Shown piece by piece: positions 18,218 to 25,608 of a stretch of 48,842 nucleotides of DNA. The position numbers and the translations under genes are program-made. The first letter of the stretch is position 1. Each line of letters opens with the position of its first letter. Below the pieces are notes generated by a model that ran no database searches, was not told the origin of the DNA, and was given only the letters and a program-made list of their open reading frames with translations. This stretch comes from a virus: the IMG/VR virus record IMGVR_UViG_3300048672_000438, positions 1 through 48,842 of that record; one strand, written 5' to 3'.

Positions 18218-20623
18218 CTATAACAGCAAATCCATGTCATGAATGATGTAACATTTCTGGCTAGTACCAAAATCTTTAGCAAGCTGAGGTTTTGGCACTT
18301 CTCTAATACTATCCCTATCGCACAATGTTTGAAGAGTTTGATTGATAGCAACACTAGCTTTAACTCTACCATCATTGAATGTATTCAAGCCAGACAAACG
18401 ACTACTGAAATAAGTGAGAGGAATAACGCCAGCTTTATGCATCTTTTCTGACTTAGAATATTTCTTAATGTAATCCCAATCTTTCTTATGATAATCATTT
18501 ATCATTCTGATTACTTCCTTAACCTGCTTAGTTTCTCCTGTATGTTTACCAACTTCACCAGCCTCAAAACGAGATGACAAGCTGTTAATGTCATTAGTGA
18601 CTAGAGCTAATGACCATTCAACATAACTAGGAAGAATAACAGGATTATAAGGATTTGTGCCAACTGCAATCAATGACGACAAACGCAACACTTTCATATG
18701 TGCTCTATTCCACAACTCAGCAATAACATCATCATGAGCAGAATTGATATTGTCAGTAGAAGTCTTGTCCAAATTATCCAACATCTTCTGCGCTAATTCA
18801 TCAGTTTGAACATTCACAACTTTCTGAGCATGAATTGTAGTTTCGCAATGTGCAGCTAGTGACGCTAACTTTTCAATCAACTGAAAAGACGGTTGAACCA
18901 AATGAGAATTTTTATTTAAATATTCTCGCTGTCCGTTGTATTCAATGATAAGAAATCTTGGCAACAAACCAGCAGAAATCATGTCCTCGTTAAGAGCACC
19001 ATAAAACAATTTGTGGGTACTCTCTCCAAGAATGGAAACAGCAGGAGACATTGTAGCAGTAGTGCTATCTTCTTTCTTAGAATAGATAGACGCTTTAACC
19101 GATTGCCCGTGGCCAGATTTGTTATACAAGTCTAACAAATTCTGATACAAAGCTTTATCAGCAGAGCTAGCGAAAGGACTACTGATCCTCTCAATGGTAA
19201 TGCCAAACTCACCAAGCACAGATAAAAAACAATCAGACGTATGATTAAGATGCTTAATCAATGACTGGCCAGAATTGATAATGCCGGGACCAATAAAGCG
19301 GGCTGATGTAGGCACTTGCATACGAATGGCATTCATTAGCTTATCAATACCAGATGCGGCAGCTTCTTTTCCCCTCCCTGTTTTAGCTAATGTCAAAACA
19401 TACATATTCAAACCAGTGCCAGATATGTTGTACGCCTTCCCACAAATACCAGCCATTAACCCAATAGCAGCAGCTAAAGAGATTTCCACAGCTTGTCTAG
19501 GTGAAGCATCATAAATAAATTGTGCGATTTCCCCCATTAAACCGGGAGGAGGTGTATATTTAAAAGATTTAGACTTGGAAGCGGCATTAGGGATCGAACC
19601 TAAATTCACAGCGTCAAAGGCTGTTGTATTACCATTATACGATACCGCCAAGTTGGTAGGGCTGGCAGGATTTGAACCTGCGACCAATCCGTTATGAGCG
19701 AATGGCTCTGACCGCTGAGCTACAGCCCCATTTAACTTTTCCACAATAGCATTGTGTAATCCATCAAAGTCAACAGGCAAAGGTTGATTATCGAAAGAAC
19801 GATTAATCATTCTAAGCATGTAATCTTTACGCTTAACTTTATCACGCTTGCCTAAAGCTGAGCTATAGAAAATGCGCGAAATTTGAGCCAAGTTTTGCGT
19901 ATAGAATGCAATCATATCAACTAAAGCAAAGTCTGCTTCAGATGGTCCTTGATCTAAAGGAATATGAGGAAATACTTCGCGCCAATTGCCTTCATACAAT
20001 TTTGTAAACTTATCTCCATTGACAGCGTTCTTAGCTCTTTCAATGATCACATCATCTGTATATTCTTCTTTTCCATCGGTGACAATCGGCATAGTCATAG
20101 GAGCACCGCCCATTTGCTCCCAAAGCTGATTAAGCAATTCTTGCCGCTCAACAATAGGTTTATTATTGTACACGTTACCAGTCATTGTAAAAAATCGACC
20201 AGTAGAATACAGTTCTATCTTACTACGCCGTCTACCAGTGGGCACAGCACCTTTAACTATAATGTGTAAACCTCTGCCAGATGGGCTAATCTCAGAATAG
20301 CTATCAAATTCATTGAAAACCTTAAGTTGACGCTCAACTACAGAAGCGTCTCCTTCAGGTTCATCTAAATCAATTCCGGTATAATCACTGTTGGTAAAGA
20401 CAAATCCTAAACCAGAGTAATTACCCATTTGCAATACATTAAAACAATCCTCAAATGAGGACCAATGGTTAGGCTCAGTAACGCTAGCTAGCTGTCCATT
20501 CAATTGATATGGACGCTTGGTAGGCTTTTTATCTAATCCATTAGGATATTCTAAACGCCACAATACCCAATTAGGCAGCAGACGCAATTCGGCTGGCAGG
20601 TTTGTATAGAGTGATGCTGACAT
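18218..20623 (-). CDS. Primase-polymerase/DUF3987 helicase-like fusion containing two tRNA genes
   Basis: 801 codons. Residues 1-190 form a Prim-Pol (archaeo-eukaryotic primase fold) domain of the NrS-1 polymerase type: GIDLDE gives the metal-binding Asp85/Asp87, SPSGRGLHIIVKG (113-125) the nucleotide-binding motif and IELYSTGRFFTMTG the third. About 195-290 fit the NrS-1 helix-bundle domain (ADFALVDMIAFYTQN then KVKRKDYML). From about 355 on is a DUF3987-type part with a P-loop-like LAKTGRGKE and SILGESTHK/GLLPRFLI segments. It should prime and perhaps unwind phage DNA. Codons 299-350 (GAVAQRSEPFAHNG...) are not protein-like but the translation of two tRNA genes on the same strand. Either the link is tolerated or RNA processing splits the message. 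Confidence 0.85.
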   Translation of the reverse strand: MSASLYTNLPAELRLLPNWVLWRLEYPNGLDKKPTKRPYQLNGQLASVTEPNHWSSFEDCFNVLQMGNYSGLGFVFTNSDYTGIDLDEPEGDASVVERQLKVFNEFDSYSEISPSGRGLHIIVKGAVPTGRRRSKIELYSTGRFFTMTGNVYNNKPIVERQELLNQLWEQMGGAPMTMPIVTDGKEEYTDDVIIERAKNAVNGDKFTKLYEGNWREVFPHIPLDQGPSEADFALVDMIAFYTQNLAQISRIFYSSALGKRDKVKRKDYMLRMINRSFDNQPLPVDFDGLHNAIVEKLNGAVAQRSEPFAHNGLVAGSNPASPTNLAVSYNGNTTAFDAVNLGSIPNAASKSKSFKYTPPPGLMGEIAQFIYDASPRQAVEISLAAAIGLMAGICGKAYNISGTGLNMYVLTLAKTGRGKEAAASGIDKLMNAIRMQVPTSARFIGPGIINSGQSLIKHLNHTSDCFLSVLGEFGITIERISSPFASSADKALYQNLLDLYNKSGHGQSVKASIYSKKEDSTTATMSPAVSILGESTHKLFYGALNEDMISAGLLPRFLIIEYNGQREYLNKNSHLVQPSFQLIEKLASLAAHCETTIHAQKVVNVQTDELAQKMLDNLDKTSTDNINSAHDDVIAELWNRAHMKVLRLSSLIAVGTNPYNPVILPSYVEWSLALVTNDINSLSSRFEAGEVGKHTGETKQVKEVIRMINDYHKKDWDYIKKYSKSEKMHKAGVIPLTYFSSRLSGLNTFNDGRVKASVAINQTLQTLCDRDSIREVPKPQLAKDFGTSQKCYIIHDMDLLL
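19576..19649 (-). tRNA. tRNA-Gln (TTG) inside the primase gene
   Basis: Acceptor GGCGGTA/TGCCGCT (with G-T pairs), TC, D-arm GTAT-AATGGTA-ATAC, anticodon arm ACAGC-CTTTGAC-GCTGT giving TTG, 4-base variable loop, T-arm TTAGG-TTCGATC-CCTAA, discriminator T and encoded CCA. All invariant positions (T33, GG in the D-loop, TTCGA) are present. Same strand and in the same transcript as the primase gene; 4 bp from the next tRNA. Confidence 0.9.
19654..19729 (-). tRNA. tRNA (CAT; Met or Ile2) inside the primase gene
   Basis: Acceptor GGGGCTG/CAGCCCT, D-arm GCTC-AGCGGTCA-GAGC, anticodon arm ATTCG-CTCATAA-CGGAT giving CAT, variable TGGTC, T-arm GCAGG-TTCAAAT-CCTGC, discriminator A, encoded CCA. The CTCATAA loop and TTGGTCGC stretch recall bacterial tRNA-Ile2, in which C34 is lysidinylated to read ATA; elongator Met is the alternative. 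The 5' end falls exactly on codon 299 of the primase frame. Confidence 0.92.
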
Positions 20624-20630
20624 GTGATGC

Positions 20631-20816
20631 TTAATTATTCTTTAGCTTGGCTTCAAGTTGAACCAACGCCAGATTTACTACGTCAGCTAGCGAAACGTTT
20701 ATAGCCATAGGGCTATTCTGAATGAGTGAGTGAAGCTCACGCAATCTTTTAGCGTTAACACCAGTTAAGCTGATGTTTGCACGTTGCTCTTTAGAAATTT
20801 GATTATTTTGTGTCAC
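20631..20816 (-). CDS. Ribbon-helix-helix-type regulator, about 61 aa
   Basis: The frame is open from a GTG at 20825, but that overlaps the -10 box of its promoter, so the GTG at 20816 is likelier, giving an almost leaderless message. NISLTGVNAKRLRELHSLIQN then MAINVSLADVVNLALVQLEAKL fits an N-terminal strand plus two helices of a CopG/Arc-type ribbon-helix-helix repressor. It lies 7 bp before the primase gene and next to the divergent promoters, so control of one or both is plausible (inference). Confidence 0.55.
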   Translation of the reverse strand: MTQNNQISKEQRANISLTGVNAKRLRELHSLIQNSPMAINVSLADVVNLALVQLEAKLKNN

Positions 20817-20824
20817 GGGTGCCA

Positions 20825-20853
20825 CACCTAGCCTTGATTTCCAGTTCCGTCAA
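20825..20853 (-). promoter_or_regulatory. Leftward promoter of regulator and primase
   Basis: TTGACG (20848-20853), 17 bp, TAGGTG (20825-20830). Transcription should start near 20818. Back to back with the rightward promoter at 20872-20899. Confidence 0.6.
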
Positions 20854-20871
20854 GCCCCGTCACTTTACCGC

Positions 20872-20899
20872 TTGACAGGTAAAATCGCCCGTGTATGTT
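20872..20899 (+). promoter_or_regulatory. Rightward promoter of the replication operon
   Basis: TTGACA (20872-20877), 16 bp containing CCGT, TATGTT (20894-20899); start near 20906. It drives the leader RNA and the 21082-31675 genes. Confidence 0.72.
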
Positions 20900-20905
20900 C
20901 AAGCC

Positions 20906-21050
20906 ACTCAAAACCCCCTTGCGAGGGGGTCGCAACGCAGCTAAGGAGGCGTCCCATGCGGGCGGACACTTAAAGCGCCCACTAATACAAACCAACCATA
21001 CGGTTTCAGTCCTAGCTAGGTTGCTGATCCCCCGGCAACCTAGCTTTAAA
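20906..21050 (+). ncRNA. Structured leader RNA of the replication operon
   Basis: The first 145 nt of the transcript hold three hairpins: ACCCCCT-TGCG-AGGGGGT (20913-20930), GGGCG/CGCCC (20960-20964 with 20976-20980), and the 11-bp AGCTAGGTTGC/GCAACCTAGCT (21014-21024 with 21035-21045) followed by TTAAAATTC. The last could stop transcription weakly. A perfect AAGGAGG with a 5-codon ORF lies between them. It may work as an attenuator or be a small RNA in its own right. Confidence 0.5.
20956..20973 (+). CDS. Five-codon leader ORF (MRADT)
   Basis: AAGGAGG stands 6 bases before ATG CGG GCG GAC ACT TAA, the best ribosome-binding site in the operon, and the ORF overlaps the middle hairpin. Translation of it could change the downstream terminator-like hairpin. 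Confidence 0.35.
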   Translation: MRADT

Positions 21051-21081
21051 ATTCTAATTAATATTAATGAAAGAATGTAGA

Positions 21082-21279
21082 ATGGCGATATCAATTGAAG
21101 CTAAAATTGCAATACTATTAATTCACCGTGAAAATTTAGCCAAAGCAAGAGATTTTGAAGAATACCGTAAGCTTCACATTGCTTATGTTGATTGGCTTAT
21201 TGATGATTTGACAGCAGATAAAATGAGTAATGATGCTGTTGAAAAATTTGCTAATAATACAACAAAGGAAACTGAATAA
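21082..21279 (+). CDS. Hypothetical protein, 65 aa
   Basis: First gene after the leader RNA; the ATG at 21082 (MAISIEAKIAILLIHRENLA) is at a better distance from AAAGA than the ATG at 21067. Helical, charged; overlaps the next ATG by 1 bp. Not recognised. Confidence 0.58.
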   Translation: MAISIEAKIAILLIHRENLAKARDFEEYRKLHIAYVDWLIDDLTADKMSNDAVEKFANNTTKETE

Positions 21280-21617
21280 TGGCTGATATTCGTGAAATCC
21301 TAGCTGCTCTATCTGATGACGATAGGGCTATGTACACTCAGCATCGCAATGAAATGCGGCGTAGCTATATGGTTGCCCACAATGAAACTGTTGGTACTAA
21401 TAAGTGGGCCGAAACTGATGACCAGTTTCTAGACTACATTGATATCATGCTGGCATTGCTCTATGATCGTGCTGGCAGGCTTATGGCTACCAAGGATATC
21501 TTGGGAGACGATAAGAGCAAGATTGAAAAGGATATTGAAGCTGTGGAGAGTAATCTTAAGAAGATCAATGTTGCTACTAAGCATGATGGTTGGAGCAATG
21601 GAGTTACGAAGCAATGA
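21279..21617 (+). CDS. Hypothetical helical protein, 112 aa
   Basis: Helical throughout, with a long C-terminal coiled-coil-like part (DKSKIEKDIEAVESNLKKI). ATGA overlap with 21614-22147. It belongs to the recombination operon; function unknown. Confidence 0.6.
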   Translation: MADIREILAALSDDDRAMYTQHRNEMRRSYMVAHNETVGTNKWAETDDQFLDYIDIMLALLYDRAGRLMATKDILGDDKSKIEKDIEAVESNLKKINVATKHDGWSNGVTKQ

Positions 21618-22147
21618 ATTGGAACAGCCCCTTTCCTGAAGAATGGCCGTCAAACAATCAGCCTCAACCTGACCCTATGCAATCCCTAAATCCTTGGGAT
21701 AGCATGAATGAAGATGCTTTGCTTATGCTATGGTCTGATAAGAAAGCAGCAATTGAAAAAGCTAAAGCTGAAGAAATGGACTTGCGTAAGTATATTGTCG
21801 CAAGAGAGTTTCCCAAGAAGCAGGAAGGCACCAATACTAAAGAACTTGGCAATGGCTATCAGCTAAAGGCAGGTATTAAGTATAATTACAAGCTTGCTGA
21901 TAATGATACTGTTGAAGGTTGCCTAAACACTATCGCAAAGCTTGGCAACCAAGGTACGTTTATTGCTGAGCGTCTTGTAAGTTGGACTCCTAACTTCTTG
22001 CTCACAGAATATCGGCAGTTGCAAGAGGAAGCTGAAAAGGGTAGTGAATTTGCTAAGCAGTGCTTAGATGAAATCAATAAGATGTTGACGATTACTGAGG
22101 CTGCTCCTACGTTAGAGATTAAGGAACCTAAGAAGGGGAAAAAGTAA
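21614..22147 (+). CDS. Hypothetical protein of the recombination module, 177 aa
   Basis: I start at MNWNSPFPEEWP (21614), which overlaps the upstream TGA. It has a Pro/Gln/Asn-rich 30-residue tail, an acidic helical part (LWSDKKAAIEKAKAEEMDLRKY), and an alpha/beta body (LGNGYQLKAGIKYNYKLAD, SWTPNFLLTEYRQL). Proteins of this layout stand upstream of Sak4-like ATPase genes in other podophages; I infer a recombination role only from place. Confidence 0.6.
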   Translation: MNWNSPFPEEWPSNNQPQPDPMQSLNPWDSMNEDALLMLWSDKKAAIEKAKAEEMDLRKYIVAREFPKKQEGTNTKELGNGYQLKAGIKYNYKLADNDTVEGCLNTIAKLGNQGTFIAERLVSWTPNFLLTEYRQLQEEAEKGSEFAKQCLDEINKMLTITEAAPTLEIKEPKKGKK

Positions 22148-22321
22148 ATGCCAAATAATGATCAACTAACTAAATCAGAACGTTTAAGACTTGAATGTTT
22201 TGCGCAAGCTTGCAATAGCTCATTTACAATTAAGTCTGAAAGTAGACCAACGCTAAATCAATTATTTGATCATGCATTACAGATTGAAACATTTTTAAAA
22301 CAATCTAATGAGCTAGCTTAA
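22148..22321 (+). CDS. Hypothetical protein, 57 aa
   Basis: MPNNDQLTKSERLRLECFAQ... is helical, with NQLFDHALQIETFLKQ. The ATG follows the previous stop directly and the final TAA overlaps the next ATG. Not recognised. Confidence 0.55.
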   Translation: MPNNDQLTKSERLRLECFAQACNSSFTIKSESRPTLNQLFDHALQIETFLKQSNELA

Positions 22322-23031
22322 TGGACATACGCGACCTAAAAGCAGCCGGTGAACATGCACAAAACTTTGGTGTCAAAGCCATCGTATTTGGTCCTGCTGG
22401 CACCGGCAAAACACCAATCCTGAATACAGCACCTAGGCCAGTTCTCCTAGCAACTGAAGCAGGATTGCTTTCTATGCGAGGGTCTAACATTCCAACGTAT
22501 GAGGCTTACACTAGTCAGCGAGTGGATGAATTTTTTAAATGGTTTTTTAATTCTAGTGAAACCAAAAATTTTGATACGCTAGGTATTGACAGTGGTAGCC
22601 AGATTGCGGATATTTATTTGAACGCAGCGTTGCAAGGTACAAGCAAGCAAGGCAACAAAAAGCACGGGATGGCAGCCTACGGTGAAATGGCTACTAATAC
22701 TATGGAGCATTTGAGGACGCTGTATTATACTCGTTACAAGCATGTTTACATGGTATGCAAAGAAGAAATTGCTGACGTAGATTACCAGTCATTACGCAGA
22801 CCATACTTTCCCGGAAAAGTGTTGCCAATTGATGTACCTCATTTGTATGATTTTATTTTGCGATTGGCTAAGGCTAATGTACCGGGAGCAGGAGAGACAC
22901 TAGCATTTCAATGTGTGGGCAATATGAACGTATTAGCTCGCAATCGAACCGGAAACCTTAATGAGTATGAGCCGCCTCATTTTGGCAATTTAGTTGATAA
23001 GGCTATGAACGCACCACCGATAGGATATTAG
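22321..23031 (+). CDS. Sak4-like RecA-fold ATPase
   Basis: 236 residues. FGPAGTGKT (23-31) is the Walker A motif, FDTLGIDSGSQI the Walker B strand, and the size and the alternate VYMVCKEEIADVDYQSLRRPYFPGKV segment fit the Sak4 group of phage RecA-like single-strand annealing ATPases. Sak4 proteins work with a phage SSB to pair homologous DNA. The SSB-like gene at 23767-24471 and a RecB/Cas4-like nuclease follow in the same operon. Confidence 0.78.
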   Translation: MDIRDLKAAGEHAQNFGVKAIVFGPAGTGKTPILNTAPRPVLLATEAGLLSMRGSNIPTYEAYTSQRVDEFFKWFFNSSETKNFDTLGIDSGSQIADIYLNAALQGTSKQGNKKHGMAAYGEMATNTMEHLRTLYYTRYKHVYMVCKEEIADVDYQSLRRPYFPGKVLPIDVPHLYDFILRLAKANVPGAGETLAFQCVGNMNVLARNRTGNLNEYEPPHFGNLVDKAMNAPPIGY

Positions 23032-23035
23032 AACG

Positions 23036-23272
23036 ATGGAAACTAAGACTTGCTCAATTACAGAAAATGAAATTAAGCAGCTTATTATTTGGCACGGCTA
23101 CAATCTAAACGATGAAGGTAAAGCCGGTCTAGCCATTGAAGATATGGAAGATAGGATTGAACGCATTAACTATCTTAATCGCCGTCTTAAGGCAGATAAG
23201 AAGGAAGTGAAGGCAGAAGTTCAACCCAATAATGATCAGGCAGCAGTAGGAGCAGTTAAAGCATCATGGTAG
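23036..23272 (+). CDS. Hypothetical helical protein, 78 aa
   Basis: NEIKQLIIWHGYNLNDEGKAGLAIEDMEDRIERINYLNRRL is helical with a coiled-coil look, then a Lys/Glu-rich tail. It overlaps the 46-residue AT-hook-like gene. Not recognised. Confidence 0.55.
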   Translation: METKTCSITENEIKQLIIWHGYNLNDEGKAGLAIEDMEDRIERINYLNRRLKADKKEVKAEVQPNNDQAAVGAVKASW

Positions 23273-23406
23273 CCAAGAAAACCAAGAAGCGCGGCCGAAA
23301 GCCGGGAGTTCCGGTAGGTCCATACAAAATGAGCCTATCGCAAATGATGGCTGAGATTAAAGAACTAAAGTCCAAAATAGCAAAACTAGAGAAGGTGTTA
23401 AATTAA
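23266..23406 (+). CDS. AT-hook-like small protein, 46 aa
   Basis: MVAKKTKKRGRKPGVPVGPY contains KRGRKPG, close to the R-G-R-P core of AT-hooks that bind the minor groove, followed by a coiled-coil helix (MMAEIKELKSKIAKLEKVL). Probably a small oligomeric DNA-binding protein. Confidence 0.55.
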   Translation: MVAKKTKKRGRKPGVPVGPYKMSLSQMMAEIKELKSKIAKLEKVLN

Positions 23407-23407
23407 A

Positions 23408-23767
23408 ATGGATGAAAATACAGAACAAGAAAAGCTAAATAAGGCTGTAAAATATCTTAGTGCAGACGATGAAAAGCGCGAAAAGGAGTTGCAAGAAAAA
23501 GGCTTGAATGCGCCGCGATTGTCCCCACAGATGATTGCTGAGCAAATTCTTACTGAGCAATTTTATGTATTTCCCGGAACAGTTATGACTGTCTGTTGCC
23601 TTACGCTTCAGAATGGTTTTAATGTTGTGGGAACATCGGCTCCTGCATCTGCTGATAATTTTAATGCTGAAATTGGTCAGAGCATTGCTAGAGGTAAAGC
23701 TGTTGAACAGATTTGGCAGCTTGAAGGTTATTTGTTAAAGCACAAGATTAAGGAAGGTAAAATCTAA
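23408..23767 (+). CDS. Gp49-family phage protein, 119 aa
   Basis: From APRLSPQMIAEQILTEQFYV to the helical C-terminus (IGQSIARGKAVEQIWQLEGYLL) it follows the Phage_gp49_66 pattern, including the TVCCLTLQNGFNVVGTSAP core. The family is widespread in phages next to replication and recombination genes; biochemical role not known. Confidence 0.72.
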   Translation: MDENTEQEKLNKAVKYLSADDEKREKELQEKGLNAPRLSPQMIAEQILTEQFYVFPGTVMTVCCLTLQNGFNVVGTSAPASADNFNAEIGQSIARGKAVEQIWQLEGYLLKHKIKEGKI

Positions 23768-24471
23768 TGCAAGTCAATTGGAACTTTAATGCTAATCAGT
23801 ATAACCCTAATCAGGGCATGGCTGCGCATCCTCCCGCTCAGAAAATCCCGTTTACCATTACCAGCACTGCGATTGTTGAAACTAAGGACAAGACTGGCGC
23901 AATGTTGGTGGTTGACTTTACCTCCACAATGGGAACGGTCATTCAGCGTTATAACATTCATAACGCTAATCCCAAGGCTGTTGAAATTGCCTATGAGCAG
24001 CTTTCCGCTCTTTGCCGTGCTGTTGGTATCTATCAGATTGATGGTAACAACGAATGCGCCGCATTGCGTGGTGGTAAAGGTCTGATGGATGTAGGCTATC
24101 AGAAGGATGAAGAGCCTAGCCCTCAGTTTCCAGACCGTAAGGGCTATACTGAGCTTAAGCGAGTGTATGACATTAACGGGAACGATCCTAGCAGGCCCGG
24201 TGCAGCAACACAGGCTGCTTCTCAGGGCCAGCAGGGAGGGTTTGGGGGTCAGCCTCAGGGTCAAGCGGCTGGCTTTGGTGCCCAATCGGCCCCTCAACAG
24301 TCAGCCCCGCTTCAGCAGGGGCCTAATGGTTGGGGGCAACCTAACGCTCCACAGCAGCAGGCGGCTCCTCAGCAACAGCCGCAAGCTCAACAGGCACAGC
24401 CTCAGGGGCAGGCTTGGTCTCCCGGTGGAGCGCAGCCGGGAGCAGCCCCGCCTTGGGGGCCTAGGCAGTAA
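23767..24471 (+). CDS. Single-strand DNA-binding-like protein with long disordered tail
   Basis: 234 residues. The first 135 form a beta-rich domain (FTITSTAIVETKDKTGAMLVVDF, ALCRAVGIYQIDG), like DUF669-type SSB substitutes. The last 90 are almost only Gln, Gly, Pro and Ala (PQQQAAPQQQPQAQQ), as in SSB linkers, ending in GPRQ rather than an acidic tip. Position beside the Sak4-like ATPase supports an SSB partner role. Confidence 0.62.
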   Translation: MQVNWNFNANQYNPNQGMAAHPPAQKIPFTITSTAIVETKDKTGAMLVVDFTSTMGTVIQRYNIHNANPKAVEIAYEQLSALCRAVGIYQIDGNNECAALRGGKGLMDVGYQKDEEPSPQFPDRKGYTELKRVYDINGNDPSRPGAATQAASQGQQGGFGGQPQGQAAGFGAQSAPQQSAPLQQGPNGWGQPNAPQQQAAPQQQPQAQQAQPQGQAWSPGGAQPGAAPPWGPRQ

Positions 24472-24517
24472 TCATCAGTACCACTAAGACTAACATAACT
24501 TGGTACTGACACCTTGG

Positions 24518-24556
24518 GGCTGCTAATCATTATGTGCAATTAGCAGCCTCATTTTT
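24518..24556 (+). terminator. Rho-independent terminator
   Basis: GGCTGCTAAT (24518-24527) pairs with ATTAGCAGCC (24539-24548), followed by TCATTTTT. A second inverted repeat CAGTACCA/TGGTACTG (24476-24483 with 24501-24508) precedes it. It splits the operon between the SSB-like and nuclease genes. Confidence 0.78.
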
Positions 24557-24570
24557 AATTAGGGAATTAA

Positions 24571-25431
24571 ATGCTTAACCTCTCCAACCCCAAAGACCGC
24601 GAAAAGCTAGAAGAATTACTAGCCGATGATTTAGACCTATTCTGCCAAACCTATTACGAGCAAGGTCATAGAAATCATTTAGGAGCATCTACCCTAGGTG
24701 AACCATGCTGGCGTAAGCTTTGGTACTCATTTCGTTGGGTTAAGGAGGAACGTTTTGATGGTCGCATGATGCGATTATTTAACGTTGGTCATTCTGCTGA
24801 GCCGCGTTTTGTAGCGTATCTTAGGGGTATTGGGTTTCAGGTTAAAGAATTTGCTGATGATGGAAAGCAATTCCGCATTAGCGGCAGCATGGGTCACTAT
24901 GGCGGCTCACTAGACGGCATTTGTAAGCCTCCCGCTCGTTATGAAATTGAAGGTGATATTGTTCTATCATTAAGTTTTAAAACTAACGCAACTGGCAATG
25001 GTTACGCTAAAGTCGCAACAGAGAGCTTGCAAAAAGCTAAGCCTATCCATTTTGCCCAAGAATGCCAATACGGCTATAAAATGGGTATCCGTTATTGCAT
25101 TTACATGATTGAAAATAAGAATGATAGCGACATAACTTTTAAAGTTATCGAGCTTGATTGGAATTACGGAAAGCAATTAGAAGATAAAGCCAATCAAATT
25201 ATTCAATCTAAAGAGCCTCCACCTAGAATTAGTGAAAACCCGGCTACGTTCGATTGTAAGTACTGTAACTACGCTGGTATCTGTCATAGAGGAGAAACAC
25301 CGGAAAAGAATTGTAGAAGCTGTAGAAATGCTGTGCCGGTAGACAATGCAGAATGGTATTGTTCTGCCCACATATCTAACATTCCGTCAGATTTTATTAG
25401 GAAAGGTTGTGATCAATGGCTACCGATATAG
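24571..25431 (+). CDS. Cas4/RecB-like PD-(D/E)XK nuclease with Cys clusters
   Basis: 286 residues. GHSAEPRFVAYLRG is the first helix motif, GGSLDGI carries the catalytic Asp, and LSLSFKT stands where EFKT is usual, so the catalytic Glu is Ser here. FAQECQYGYKMG is motif IV (Q-xxx-Y). The C-terminus has CKYCNYAGIC plus further Cys (CRSCRN, WYCSAH), enough for an iron-sulfur or zinc site. Members of this family resect or trim DNA for recombination. The missing Glu may be compensated or the enzyme may be inactive. Confidence 0.75.
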   Translation: MLNLSNPKDREKLEELLADDLDLFCQTYYEQGHRNHLGASTLGEPCWRKLWYSFRWVKEERFDGRMMRLFNVGHSAEPRFVAYLRGIGFQVKEFADDGKQFRISGSMGHYGGSLDGICKPPARYEIEGDIVLSLSFKTNATGNGYAKVATESLQKAKPIHFAQECQYGYKMGIRYCIYMIENKNDSDITFKVIELDWNYGKQLEDKANQIIQSKEPPPRISENPATFDCKYCNYAGICHRGETPEKNCRSCRNAVPVDNAEWYCSAHISNIPSDFIRKGCDQWLPI

Positions 25432-25607
25432 CATACAAGGAACGTGCTAGGTGCCAGTGCTTATCTTGGGCTATGGGCAATCCGTATCATAACAAAATTG
25501 ACAACGAATGTACTCCTGATTTTTCTTGTTGTGATCCTACTTTGTACGAGCAAGATGAAGCTAAACGTTGGGCTATTTATCATAAACAATATGGAAGGAC
25601 GAATTGA
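25416..25607 (+). CDS. Hypothetical Cys-containing protein, 63 aa
   Basis: MATDIAYKERARCQCLSWAM... with CxC, then ECTPDFSCCDPTLYEQDEAKRWAIYHKQ. It overlaps the nuclease 3' end by 16 bp, in another frame. Possible small zinc protein; not recognised. Confidence 0.5.
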   Translation: MATDIAYKERARCQCLSWAMGNPYHNKIDNECTPDFSCCDPTLYEQDEAKRWAIYHKQYGRTN

Positions 25608-25608
25608 A

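Noticed and set aside
18100-18375. 91-codon minus-strand ORF over the candidate origin
   Set aside because: It overlaps the end of the primase gene in another frame, is low complexity and has no ribosome site; a shadow.
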